Positions 36,248 to 48,699 of a stretch of 64,000 nt of DNA are shown here, in pieces. How positions within the stretch are numbered: the stretch's first letter is position 1; each line of letters opens with the position of its first letter. The notes beneath the pieces are model-generated. The model searched no databases. It worked only from the letters and a program-made list of their open reading frames with translations, and was not told the DNA's origin. The translations under genes were made by a program, and so were the position numbers. Source of the DNA: Trochalopteron elliotii (lineage: Eukaryota > Chordata > Aves > Passeriformes > Leiothrichidae); assembly GCA_024734555.1 (NCBI GenBank), contig JANPWX010000448.1:1290267-1354266 (forward strand), in the 5' to 3' direction.

Positions 36248-36285
36248 CATTCATTCATTCATTCATTCATTCATTCATTCATTCC
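36248..36285 (+). repeat. (CATT)n microsatellite
   Basis: About nine uninterrupted CATT units, ending at CCCCCTT. Confidence 0.95.
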
Positions 36286-36659
36286 CCCTTGGAGGTATCA
36301 CAGACACGAACCATTGATGAACCACACAAAATTCCCAGCTACAAGCAGGGAATTTATAGATTTTTTTAAAAAGATATCCATTTGCCAGGGCTGAAACAGC
36401 AACTGCAACACATCCACAGCCTTCTGGAACCAGCAACAGGCACAGGAAGGACTGTGGATGTTCATTTGCTCTTTTATTTCCACTTGTCTCTTAACCATCC
36501 CAGGTTTCTCCAGCCTACATGTCAGCACATAAATGTCTTTCTCTTGGGAGGGACCTGGTTATCCCAAGCAACAGACATGCCAAAATTCCAGCTGAAGACA
36601 GGGAGAATGATGGTGGCTGTTCATTATTTCTTGAAGGCAAATTGAGCACTTCTCAAACT

Positions 36660-36965
36660 TCATGTAAATATTTTAATAGAGTATCTCTCTAGTCTCAGAC
36701 TTCACGACACAGAAAGCAAAAATGATTATGTCTTAATATTCCACATTCAGAAGGGCCTAATTTCATTACAGGGCTGCATTTTTGTTCTGTGCAAAATTTA
36801 ATAAATTGTGGTTGTGTATTAATGAAATACTGAAGAGGAAATGAAAAGTATATTCAGTCAGGTTTCATTTTCACAAAACCATAAGCATAGACAAGAGGGA
36901 ATATAAATAGTGCACATTGGAAGCCTTCATTATTTAAGTTGCATGTAAGCACTTCTTTCATCAAC
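36660..36965. promoter_or_regulatory. Enhancer-like AT-rich segment
   Basis: Dense homeodomain, FOX and CArG-like cores: GTAAATATTTTAATAG, GATTATGTCTTAATATTCC, GGGCCTAATTTCATTACAG, GTGTATTAATGAAATAC. GTATTAATGAAATAC is a near-inverted repeat. Complexity is high with no simple-repeat slippage, typical of vertebrate conserved non-coding elements. The role is inferred from texture. Confidence 0.3.
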
Positions 36966-37898
36966 AGAGACTAAAGAAAGGAGAATTATACCACAGATCA
37001 CTTTTGTTTTTCTTCAAAATTAGATGGGTAAAGATAGCAGACTAGAACTTACTAATAAGTTAAAGAAGGCCTTAAAAATCTGAAGAAATAATAAACTGAT
37101 CCGCCCAGCTGTAACTCCTCCAAGTTATTCTGTCTCAATCCAAACACCTTCAACGCTGGTCCTCTAAAAAGACCTTTTCAATCTTTCCTTGCCTTTTACA
37201 ATACACCAGTGTTGCTCAATTCATTTAAGGCTTAATTCATGAATAAGAAACCACATTTACTCCACGCTCCTGCTTGGGATCTATCACACAGCTGGGATGA
37301 AAGGGCCTTGATTCAGAAGTTGCCAGGAAGCTGGGTCACAGTGGTACAGGGGCAAAGTTTAGGCCAATACAATGAAGCCCACAAAAATTTGAGTAATATG
37401 CACTTCTCATCACAATACACAGGAACTTACACTTAGCAAGTCCCACAAAATACTCCTTACAGATCCCAAAGGTCTCGTTAAGGAGAACATGAACAGAGAC
37501 TGCGGGCATCAAGTATTTCTCACCCTCAGCTGAAACTGCTGGGATGGGGGGAAAAAAAGGAGATGGCAATTGTAGCAGAATGTAAAGCAGAGCACTGTCT
37601 GCTCTCCAGTGCTACATGGCTGCTGACCAGAATAAATAATGATTTTCCTCATCCCAATCTTAAGAAACACTTTGGGGATCACACATGCATGTTGCACAAT
37701 GTTTAGAAAGAGGGGAAGAGGAAAGTACCCTCCAGTCTTGGACAGGAGGGGCTGTGAGCAGCTCCCAAAGCCCACTCATGATGCTCAGGAACACTGAAAG
37801 CATCTGTGTGGCTGCCTGTGTTGGGCAGCAGTCCCCTCAGTATGCAGTTCACATACAGCTTCACCTCCACAAGAGAAAGAAACATTCAGCACGGAGAC

Positions 37899-37917
37899 GG
37901 GGTGGGGGGTGGGGGGA
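37899..37917 (+). repeat. G-rich tract
   Basis: Runs of four, six and six G separated by single T. It is close to a G-quadruplex pattern, but without bulges the runs supply only three clean tracts of three or more. Confidence 0.7.
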
Positions 37918-37959
37918 GAAAAAAATAAAAATAAAATCCATTAGCCTTCCAAAACATTA

Positions 37960-38440
37960 AACGTTGGAACAGAGTGCTTGCATCTCACAGGGTGTTCGCT
38001 GTGAAATTCTCAACTGCCAAACGAAATGCATCAGTGCAAAAAATAGCAGAGAAATACCAAGCGATGCCATCGTGTCCAGAACCGCAAGCATTTCCTTGTA
38101 TTCACTATCCCCATAGCCAGACAGGGAGGTTCCTCCACCCAGTGTGACTGTAACTTCCCTTGTAGAAATACCACGGGCGCTGGAGTAAAGCATTGAATGT
38201 GGTTTTTAAGGCTGATGATTCAGCTCAGAAGTGGCACACACACAGCCAGGCTCGCTGGAGCATCGTTCTGCATCTGCAAGCAGCAGTCAGAGGCGCTGGG
38301 AGGCTCCCCTACAACTGTTAACCAAATGGAAAGATTCCCCTTTATCCATTTCAATCGAGCCATTACACAAATCATCACCTTCTCTTCCCAGGGCAAGGAT
38401 CTGGGAGCAAGATGCGATTTGCAGCTGAATGGGAAACTTT
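37960..38440. promoter_or_regulatory. CpG-retaining segment, possible regulatory element
   Basis: CpGs persist at GTTCGCTG, AAACGAAATG, AAGCGATGCC, CATCGTG, AACCGCAAG, CACGGGCGCTGG, CTCGCTGG, CATCGTTC and GGCGCTGG, unusual for the window. A 78-codon minus-strand frame (37957-38193) has one hydrophobic run near its C-terminus but no recognisable identity. An enhancer, an exon and a weak CpG cluster are all possible. Confidence 0.25.
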
Positions 38441-39890
38441 TGGTTACAAAGGGATGAGCACAGCTTCAGCAGCACCGGGGTTCTCCCTATCCACACCTGC
38501 TCCTGCTACTTCTGGAATGCTGGGCTTGATCCTCCTGCAGAACCATACCCAGTGCAAACCGAAGACATGGAAATGAAATCTTGAGGCTCCTCGATCAAGG
38601 GAATAACTGCTGAGGGTTGATTAATGCAAAACCTATCAGCTTATCTAATAGTAACATACCCCCAGTTCCCATTCTGCCTCTCCTCTTTATCCTATCTCAG
38701 CCTCTCTATTTAGGAATGCAGAACCTCACCCTGGCAAAACTCCAATTCTCTTTGCAGTCACAAAGTTCCTTCTTGGTGCCCCCCTTGTGCCATCTTCTAG
38801 CTCCTCTCTAGCCTTTGTATCCCACTGTCCCCTTCTTGCAGTCCTGCTTCTCTCCTCCAGCCCACATCCTTCCTCAGACCTTTCATATCAACCATCCCAT
38901 TGGTTTCTTATCACACTGCTCTTGCCTTCAACATCCTGCCACGAAACCTTGCTCTTTCTCCTTAACTGAAAGTGCAATCTGTTAAACTAACACCCAGATC
39001 CTGGTTTCCATCTGTATTCCCAGTCTCTGTGTCCCACCTGCTGCCCAGCCAGTCTGTTCCTCACTGCTGTGCAGGGACACCTCTTTTGGAGCAAGAACTA
39101 AATCTCCCCATACTGTTGTCCATGTTTAACTGCAATTAAATCTAGGAAAATCCCATTCAGCTCTTGACTCAAACAGTCCAAAATCATTTCACGTACTTCA
39201 AGGAATGAAGCAATGGCAGTATCACAAATCTCTAACAAGCACATCCAAATTATGACATAGATTTTTATTTTCCCAGTTAAAAAAATATGTTCCATACACA
39301 GGAATGGCAGGAGGGGAAAAAAGTATTTCACAGGGAGTCTGCAATCCTTCCAAATTTTAGATACTAAATTCAATCTAAGCTTCAAGCACCAACACACTTA
39401 AAGTGCCAAAAATAAGATGATCAGAGTATTTTTGACATGGGCAACCAAATGTATTTTCATTCTCATTCTGAGGAACATCTGGATTCTTACTGTAACATGC
39501 CTAAAACTCAGCCTAAGTTTGTTACTCCAAGAAGAAACCATAGGCAACACAAAAACATTCAGCCCTTTGTCCAGGCAAAAAAATTTGAAATTGGGCTAAC
39601 AGCAAAATATTATTAACTTTTCTATAATCTGCAGTTTTCAGAAGACCTACAGACAGTCAAGTCAGATTTCACAATGGCCTTGGAATGTAATATACATCAA
39701 ATAAATATTGGTGGAGGTTTGCAAAGGCATAAAGGTTATCAGGGTACCCAGCTTCCCGTGAAATCCAGTGGGAAAGAAAGAAGTTATTCACAGGAAAAAG
39801 GAAAGTACTGCAAGAACCTGAGTGAGTTTATGAGAGCAGACTGGGAATCTTGGAAATCCTTACCTGAGCTACCATCTCACTGCTGGTTCC
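38441..39890. other. Non-coding stretch
   Basis: The plus strand of 38630-39080 is strongly pyrimidine-rich, giving Ser/Leu/Pro translations. Nothing else recognised. Confidence 0.5.
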
Positions 39891-39891
39891 T

Positions 39892-39965
39892 AAATGTGGA
39901 TAGGACACATGCCATCGATCCAAAATCCCAAATGTGGATAGGACACAAGCCATCAATCCAAAATG
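39892..39965 (+). repeat. 38-bp tandem duplication, two copies
   Basis: The unit starting AAATGTGGATAGGACACA occurs at 39892 and again at 39930. The second copy differs at a few sites (ATGCC to AAGCC, CGATCC to CAATCC), so the duplication is recent but not brand new. Confidence 0.92.
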
Positions 39966-40075
39966 CTGCTCTGCACCAGCACCCACCAAAGACCTCAGTC
40001 TTGACAGGGTTGAAGAATTCAGCCCATGTGTCACAGCCAAGCCTGGCCTGAACCAAAACATTATATCTTTTTTTA

Positions 40076-40258
40076 ATTTTCCCATCTGGACTGAGAAGCT
40101 CCCATTTGGTGGGTTTCCTCAGATTATCTCATAAAACTCATTTGCACTGGTTACCACTTAGGAGGGTTTTTAAAAAATAAACTGCAATACCAATGTCCTG
40201 GATATATGCTTTAAATTAGTTTATTTACTGTAATATTTATCTTAAAGGTAAAAAAGAA
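40076..40258 (+). repeat. Local direct duplication, copy 1
   Basis: This segment recurs at 42375-42566 in the same orientation. Shared blocks include CCCATCTGGACTGAGAAGCT, CATTTGGTGGGTTTCCTCAG, AACTCATTTGCACTGGTTAC and TAAATTAGTTTATTT. Similarity stops abruptly on the left at ATTTTCCC and fades on the right after the GGTAAAAAAG block. It matches no repeat family I know, has no terminal repeats and contains no coding frame. Confidence 0.93.
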
Positions 40259-42374
40259 GAAACCAGAGAAGATGGAAGACAAAAGAAGACACAAATTCCA
40301 ATCTTCTATTTTATCCACTAGGGAAAAAAAAAACAACTTAAACATTTCTTCCTAGCTACAATCCTGGTCCTAAGTCCTCCCTTCAGCAGTTCATCCTAAG
40401 CAGAAATTACATGTTTCCACATTGTTTAACCCTGCCCTGTCCCAGAGATAGTTCTTGAGTTTTGTCACCCTCCCCAACAGCTGCTTTTTCTTAACTTATC
40501 CAAAAGGTGAAAGGAGGGGACAGAGGGAGCGTGGAAAAAGGGCTGTTTAGGACTGTCCTTTGGCTTTGGCCAAACATCATCCCTGAGAGTAGGAAACAGA
40601 ACGACACGAGGGGGTGAAGGTTCTTGACTGTTTACAATTAAACACCCAAACCACAAGATATTTATTATTTCATCTTTGACATGCAAATTTTAGGAATCCA
40701 AAAGAGAGCTCCCAAAAACATTTTTAATGTGGTGCTGAACTGTGGTTTGCAGCCCTGATGTAAAAAAGCAAACAAAACCCCCAAAAAATTACCTTGCTCC
40801 AAATGTGTTTGTGCTGATGGCTCTATCAAAAAGCTATTAAAACCTGAGGAATGTTTTAAAAGCTGTTGGAAGAAACACCATTTCCACTTAATTTTGTGTG
40901 TTTATGGAGGGGTTTTTATAAGCTTTACAGATGTCATTCCTGCTATTTCAGCAGAACTCCCCCCTGACTGCACGGAGCTTGTGCTGTACCAGGAATCCCC
41001 AGCACCTCTCCCTGTTCCTCTGTCATCTAAAAACATCCTAAATTCCCACAGAGAGATAAAGGGGACTCTAATACATAAAGGGGGCAAAGGAACCATTTCC
41101 CAGGGCTGGGAGTGCCACTTCTGGTATGATTTGCCTCTCCATTCCAGTGCACAGCAACTTCTTGCTGCAGCTACAATTTCAGCTGGCAAAGGGGACTGAA
41201 GGACTTGCCTATTTCCAGGAGCATCGAGGATTAGGTCACTTGAAAGGCTGAGAGAAGGTTCTGCCTGCTCTATCCATCATCAGAAATGCAGCTCTCCAGC
41301 CTCATTTGCACACATACACAAATTAAATTAGATATGCCAAAGGAATACCACGTAACATGTGCCTCAAATTTTAAATGGAATTGCTTCCTATCCCCATGTT
41401 TGCCCTAACACTGTAAACACGGAAGGGTGTAACTCTTAACAGGCTCTTATCAGTTAACTATATAGAAATAAGAAACAGTTGGTGAGTTTTTGAAAGTATT
41501 GACTCAGCAGTTTACTCCAAGAGATGACTTGGCAGGGCTGAAAGAAAAGACTGGGGAAAAAAAAAGAGAGAGAGTTCTCTGTAGGCAGTTGGCTCTCACT
41601 TATGCTCCTTTTAAGACTCTACATACCAAATTTCAATGTGTTGTGAGGAAGAATATAATTAGTTTGCTTCCCCTCCCTCCCCTTTATGTAACAAAATAGT
41701 GACTTATTTATGTAGTATCTGCTTTCCAGATTTTTGAGTATCAGTTAAGGTTTTTGCCAATAAATAACAATAGTAATAAAAAAAAAATCACAAAACATCA
41801 TTGTTTTTTACAGGCCAAAGCATTGAGCAGGCTATAATAAAACACAGCTTATCATCTGGTGAGTCTGATCTCACAAAAAACACACGTGAGCATTTCCACT
41901 GAATTCAACAGGACCCTTCACTTGACTTCTTGCTCACACAAGCTTGCCAAACCAGAGCTTCAAGATTTCATGCAGAAGACTTGTATGAAAATGTCATTTT
42001 TACAGGGGAATCTGAAGCAAGGGATGATTCATTCATCACAGACTTGGGGAACATATGGGCCTGGCTAGTCACAAGAAAAAATGAATTGGAGAATGAGAAC
42101 TTGCCCCTTTATATTCAGGAGAGTTTCACCAACACTGACAAAACAGCAGAGTATGAAATCAAAAATGACATTTTATTTACAGAAATTAGTGTTTCCATCT
42201 TTGCTTTATCCTCCCCATTATTTTTAAACTACTGACCATAAAAGCAACCAATACTGAGCATATTATCAATGATTATTATTAGACTGCAGAGCTGAAATCT
42301 TGGGTACCTTATTTTCTGGAAACACTTCTACTGTCCCACAACCATTCCTAATCATCTCTAAAAATGTTTCCTTT
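40259..42374. other. Sequence between the two duplication copies
   Basis: Nothing recognised. Short A runs lie at 40322-40332 and 41557-41566. A plus-strand frame of 101 codons (40894-41199) has no domain features. Confidence 0.5.
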
Positions 42375-42566
42375 ATTTTCCCATCTGGACTGAGAAGCTC
42401 CCATTTGGTGGGTTTCCTCAGACAATCCCATAAAACTCATTTGCACTGGTTACCACTTAGGAGGGTTTTTTTAAAAAAGGAAGATAAACTGAAGTACCAA
42501 TGCCTTGGATATATGTTTTAAATTAGTTTATTTGCTGTAATATTTATCTTAATGGTAAAAAAGTAA
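42375..42566 (+). repeat. Local direct duplication, copy 2
   Basis: Partner of 40076-40258, same orientation, about 2.3 kb downstream. By eye roughly nine bases in ten agree; the main difference is about ten extra bases (T/A run plus GGAAGA) in the middle of this copy. Further right, AACAGCTTAAACATTTTTTCTAG at about 42911-42933 resembles AACAACTTAAACATTTCTTCCTAG at about 40333-40356, so the original duplicated unit may have been longer and since altered by insertion. Confidence 0.93.
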
Positions 42567-45500
42567 AAAAGGCCTGAAGCCTTGCAAACCATTAAACCAG
42601 GTTTAGGTTCATTCCAGGTCCTTGAAGGAAACACAGTTCCAGGTAATGTCCTGATCACCCCATGAGATCCTGCACACAACAATATTTTGACCTAAATGTT
42701 TTACAGGCTTTTAAGTATGGCTTGAACTCCAAAACTGAGCCAGAAAAAGACACATTTCTCATCTGTGGCACCTTCAGAAAGGGTTTACAACTAGGTAGTA
42801 ACAGCACCAGCAAAGCCAGAGAAAGGAATCTGTGGGAACTGGACAGCAAAGAAGGGATGTGGAACACTGGGACAGCAAGGAAGAACAGGAATACCATTAC
42901 ACAGCTAAACAGAACAGCTTAAACATTTTTTCTAGGTAGGAAAAAGGAAATAATCTTATGGATTTATTTAAACAATTTGATTGACCACAAGGATGGAAAA
43001 CATCTCGGAAGAATTTTGCAATATTGAACTCAATGTGTTAAAAAAAAAAAAACCTGAATGAAACCACCCAATCATCAGTGTGTAACAGACACAGATAAAG
43101 CCAGTGCTCTACATCATCACAATTCCATTAGAGCCTTTGAAGCCAGGCACCTTTGATCTGAGGCAAGTGATAAACGTGTTATGCTTTAAGTGGATTATTA
43201 CATGTTCTGTTTAACACCATGGTAGGTCTGAGCTGGCACAGTCATGGTGCAATGAGGAAATAACCTGAATGGACCAGCCACAAAAAACCAGAGGCATCTG
43301 CTCTGTGCCTTTCAGACAAACAGGTGTTTAGGGTGCCTGAGTGTTTCTAGAGTCATGACAAATAACACCCACCCAGCCTGGGGGATGAAGGGCTGGACAC
43401 AAACTATTTGCAGAGTGGAAACCTTGCCTTTGTATTTCTGAGTACCAGAGTGAGGAAGTGTCTCACAAATATTTCCCAGTGCAACCAGTCAGGACCCAAA
43501 GGCAACAAACCTTCTTCTAAGAGGCCCTTTCCAACAGAAAGGAGCCAAACCCAGGGTGTTTGTCAGAAATCCCTTCCAGTTTTGGGGCACACAAATGGAA
43601 TGCCCATTCAGGAGCTCAATCTCTCATTACAAGGTTTTAATGCAAGCCCCAGTTTCAGTCAAAGGCAGCAAGACTCTCCTAAACTTGGCTACCTGGGTTT
43701 TTTTCTGAGCAGATTAGATTTCCACAGCTCTAATAAAAACAGCTGTCAGACACTTCCAGTCCTCCAATTTTGAATTCAACTTCCTACCCTGTAATGGTTC
43801 TGAATCCCTTAATTTATCATAAACCTTAACCAGAGACGTTTCATTGTTCAAGAAGAGGTTGGCTCAAAATGCATTCTAAACTGATCTCACAATATTTATG
43901 TGGGTTTGTTTGGTTGTGTTTTTTTTTTTTGACTTCCTACTCTGAGTAATCAGCAGTTTGCTTGTGTTTCTAGTTTTTAAAAAAAGAATGTTATAGCTGG
44001 GTTCACCTGAAGGCAACAAAAGCAGAAAGCAGACAAGGGTACTTCAAAGCAGTTAGGGTAGCAAGTTAAAAAAACCCTAAAAATAATTTAAAAAATAAAT
44101 AACTCCACTTACTTTCTGCTCTAATGCCCTGGGTTGGATTTTATGGCCCTCACTCATAAACCAATAAACATGACACTATTCCTTTATCTCTTACACCTGC
44201 CCCTATAAACTATTCTCAGCTATGCAGTCTCCATGAGCTCTTCCCCAGTCTCAGTACCTTTGCCTGCAGCTCAGCACAGTACAGTCACCTGCCCAAAAAG
44301 TGACAAGCAGGCTGTAAAAGACTGATAATAAACACAAAATAATTGCCCACAGCAGCAGACTGGTGGCATATTTGTTAATAATACTGTACAAACAGCCACT
44401 CAACCCACAGAGCTGCTGAAGTGGAAGAAGCAAACAAAAACCAGTGATTATCAATAGTCCAGTGAAAGGTATCAACTGCAGGGAACCATGGGAATGTAAA
44501 CCCAAATGTGCTCATTCTGAGGTCTAAAATACTTGGGTTGAAAGCCTGCTCAGGAATTTTTTTGTTGTTGTTGCTAGGAAAACGGAGGGGAAGAAAATAA
44601 AAAATACAATCCACTTGCCATCCTAATCATATTTCTCAATGTTGTCACTGCTTAGAGGCTGACTGGAGCACTTCTGTCATTGGGGAAGAGCCCTCATGGA
44701 AAAAAGGAGCTGTACAAAATCTCCCTTCTGGTCTGTGTTTAGCCCCACGTTTTTTTCTTTGATGGGGGAGCAGTAACTTTAAGTGGATGCATTGTTGCCT
44801 CTTACTGCACATTTCTTCCTTGCAGAATAAATCACTTTCTGAAAAAACCCTTGGCCCACAATACCCAGCTCCTGAAGCTGACATAATAGAACACAGCAGC
44901 AATTAAGCCATATATGAGTAGTTATGATATTCTTATTTCTAGGATGAATATTATTGAGCAAATGAAATGTTATTATCAGAATAAAATATACTTGTTTTCA
45001 TACCTACAAGCCAGTGCCAATAGTTTTGCAGTTAAATGGACTTTGCAACCAGCATGTTGTGGACAGCTTTTAACTTAACCTAGCAATAAATGCTTCTGAT
45101 GTGCTGTTTTTCCTCATTCTATATAAAGAACAGTGCACAAAAGCTTAAACTCAGCTAAGTATCTTTCCCATTGCTGCTAATTTATACCTAATTCTGTCCT
45201 CTATTTTTCTAACTCAGACTAAGGTACTTCAGCTAGTTTTTTCGTAATTGAACATTAAATATCCCCCAATAATTGCATTTAACAGTAATGTTTGTATTTG
45301 GGGATAAAACCCCATACACTTCTAATCCAGGGCTCCCTTGGGGTCTTGCTATAGAGATGAAGATTTTTATAAACTGGCTGGAGAAGCTTTAAGAGCATTC
45401 TCAACAAGACAACCCTTCCTCCTCTTCCTGGGTAACCACAGAGAAGCACAAGTATTCAACCCTCCTTTGGGACTTGGGAATTATTCATGTGGGATCTTCC

Positions 45501-47198
45501 ATTAGGTAGGCAGAGGAGGAAAAACAAAAACCCCTCAGTTCATACTCTGTTCTATCAATAGCAGAGGGTCTGACAAAATCAGGTGCTCCACAACTCCTAC
45601 AAGCAGCTGAGCATCACTAAACACAAGGATTCTAAAAGTGCGGCTCAGGTGGGACCATTTTTACTTCCCCTCCATTCACAGCCCCATCAATGAGAGCTTC
45701 TGGGTTTCTGCAGGATATTGGTTGTGAGGGTCTGGAGACTGAGAGATGTGTAACTACCATGTCACAGAGATACTTCTTGCACCTCCAAACTATAAAATGT
45801 TAAGGAACAATTCTCTGGCCCTGTACCAGCACAGGTTGTGGCCTTTAAAATAAAGACAACACCACAATAGCAGAGAAACAGCTCACAGAATTAGGCTTAT
45901 TCCCTTCCATCCCTCATATTTGTACAATTATACTACACAAGCCCTGAAAAATCTCACATAGTTCTGCAGTGACTGGATTTCCACTAATGGGATTTGGACA
46001 CGTATTCCAGCCCTTTCATCAGCAATAAGGAAACTGAATGTTCTCTGGTAATCAGCTCAGTACAGTCATTATTTAACCCGCCGACAATATATGGCAGCAA
46101 AGCCCAAATTTTCAACCTTGAGAAGGCAGCAGGCTCTGTGAGCTGGCCCTGCTGAGGGCAGGCAGGACCCAGGGAGGACTCCTTGTAGATAAGGGATGGA
46201 GACACACTTCATCGCCTAATGAGAGAAAAATTCAACAAATCTGACCCTCTGCTGAAGCCACAAATAAGGAAAATCATCAGGCTGAGCCCAAAATTACAAA
46301 TACAGACTGTACACAGAGTTTAAAGATAAAACTACAGCACCAACAGGCATCAGCTTCATCCCTTTTTTTGGGACTGCTTCAACAACAAGGACAGGTGTAA
46401 AGACAAGAGTAAGTCAAACTGCTTTGCACTGCAGGGAGGTTCCTCTATTTCTACTCTCACTACAGACAGTGACAAACACATATGTCATTCAGAGACACCA
46501 TCTGACACCAAGCAACAACATAAGCATGGTCAGGATAGACAAATCCACGTGCCTGAAATAAGATGGTTGAACTCTAACACATTCCAATATTTTTGTTTCA
46601 GCATCCAGAAAGGACTTTGCCATAAAGCCTCGGGATACCATTGGTTTGTACAGTTGTATTTGTACTCCCACTGAAGGTGCTCAAAGCAGATGAGACTAAC
46701 AGAGTGTGACAAAATTTGAAAATAAGCTAAAATTGATGATGTGAAAAGGGGTTTTATTTTTCTTATTTTAGAGATAGACATTACCCACTTCTGTTTAAAC
46801 AGAGCAGATGGGGCATCCCACTTTGAGACAGAAAGAAAACACAGGCTGAAGGAGGAAGCAGCCCTAATCATTGTCAATTTGTGTTTCTGCAACAGCAAAA
46901 AGTCTCAGGGATTGTTAGGTCTGTCCCTGCCAAAAAAGAACTTGAATACTGACCAAAACAGCAAAGTGAACTATCTTTAATTCTTTATCTATTTGGTTCT
47001 GTTATTGTAAACCTTGTGCATCTGCCTAGCTTCAAACACGTGAATATTAACAGGTGAAAAAGAAAAATTTGTATTTGAGGATGTGGATAGACTAGGAAGT
47101 TTACCTGTAAAATTGCTGTAGATTTATACCTCAGCTGCGTCTCTGTTTGGTCACTTACCACCAAATCTCACTTGAATTAAACCTCCTTTGAGTAAAAC
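42567..47198. other. Non-coding stretch
   Basis: No gene or RNA recognised over about 4.6 kb. The 43100-43225 part (GGCACCTTTGATCTGAGGC, GTGATAAACGTGTTATGC) has a TCF/LEF-like core and enhancer-like texture. T and A runs lie at 43919-43931 and 43039-43052. Confidence 0.45.
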
Positions 47199-47222
47199 AC
47201 TAATTACTTTAAAGTAATTAGT
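47199..47222. promoter_or_regulatory. Perfect 24-bp palindrome with two homeodomain cores
   Basis: The left arm ACTAATTACTTT (47199-47210) is followed directly by its exact reverse complement AAAGTAATTAGT (47211-47222). Each arm carries a TAATTA core, the consensus for many homeodomain proteins, in opposite orientations and centred 14 bases apart. A perfect palindrome this long is unlikely by chance in 64 kb. Binding is inferred. Confidence 0.5.
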
Positions 47223-48699
47223 TATTTTATTGGTTACTTTCTTTAAAGTTAACCCCCCCACACATGTATTTTTATCCACAGCATTTCAAAGCCATGCCAT
47301 GGGGCAAGCTGGAGGTGGCTGCAGTAGCCTCCCAAAAAAGGCCAGGAGTGTGCCAGCTGTGGCTCCAAGAATCCTGTCACCTGAGAGCACAAGCCATGTT
47401 TCCACGTGTGGCAAAACCAGTTACTCGGGCTCTCCAGCAGGGAAGTTTGTGTATGAACACACATTTTGCAAATATGTGTCATTTCTTATCTGGAAGTGAG
47501 GTTTGGTGGTAGGAGACCAGGGCCAGGAATTCCCCATCCAAATACAGGCTCAGTCAAAGCCTTGCCAAGTTATTTGTCCTACTTCTTGCTTCTTTTTAAC
47601 ATTACCATTGACAGTCAGATTTTTATGGTCTTGTAAGATTAGAATTGGAAGTGTTAAACTAACCTCAGATATACAAAAACACAATAACTTCTGTTATTGC
47701 TAAAACTCAAGTATATTTTAAATTTATGACAGAGCCAACCACGAGCTAGGCAAGCAAGCACATACCTTTGCAGAAGCCACACCAATTCAGTCGTGTCCCA
47801 AAGCAGCTCCATGTTCCTTAATAGCATCAACCATGCATTCCCAGCACAGCTAAAATCCAACAGCAACTTGCTGAGTAAAGGATGGGATGTGCATTGCACA
47901 ATCCCTATCACAACTTCTCCAAATGCTTTTCAGGATCCATTTCACAGCAGGGAAAACAGACAAGAAAAACTTATTTTTTTCAAGGTCAGGCAGTATCAGA
48001 GGCTGACCTGGATTTCCAGAGGCCTCCCCTAAACCACAGCTAGAACTCAAAAAATTTTTGTAGCCTAAAACTCTGGGCATGACTTCTGGCAGTTTTCTCC
48101 ATCTCTCCTCCAGAACAGGCAACTCAGCCCTCCTTCCCAGAAAAGAGGTAATTAAAAACACACTTGTTACCAGATTTTGGAAATAACAGCCAGGTGATGT
48201 TACTGCCTACAGAGAACCTGGCTCCCTTAGCGAGCCCAAAACCAGCCAGCAAAAAGAGCTTGTGGTTCAGTGACAGCAATTTTCTATCTGTGATGCAAAC
48301 CAATACATTATATAATTAACACCCAGGTTATTCCTGTGCACTCCACTGGTTTTGTTTGCTCCCCTCCAAGTGAATTCTCTCACCCTGATGCTAAAGCAGT
48401 CAAAACAATAAATGCTGCGAGTCAGCTTCTGAGGGAATGGGGCACCTCTCCTCACAAATAGGGTGCCATATGGATTCCCCTCATGAATTTAAAAGGGATT
48501 TCCTTTTAAAGTCACAGAACCTTTCAGCATTTAATGGCTGGTGCTGGCGCTGCTCAGGTTCCTTTTGTGATTTGTACCCCGGGGACACAGAGCCCCCTGC
48601 ACCACCAGCTTCTTTCCTTGTTCTTCACCCCTCATTATCAATCTGTGTAAACAAGATGCACAGCATCCGCTGGTTAATAAACAAACTCTCACTCTGATT

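Noticed and set aside
37899..37917. G-quadruplex
   Set aside because: Only three clean runs of three or more G separated by loops; a fourth requires a bulge or a two-layer fold.
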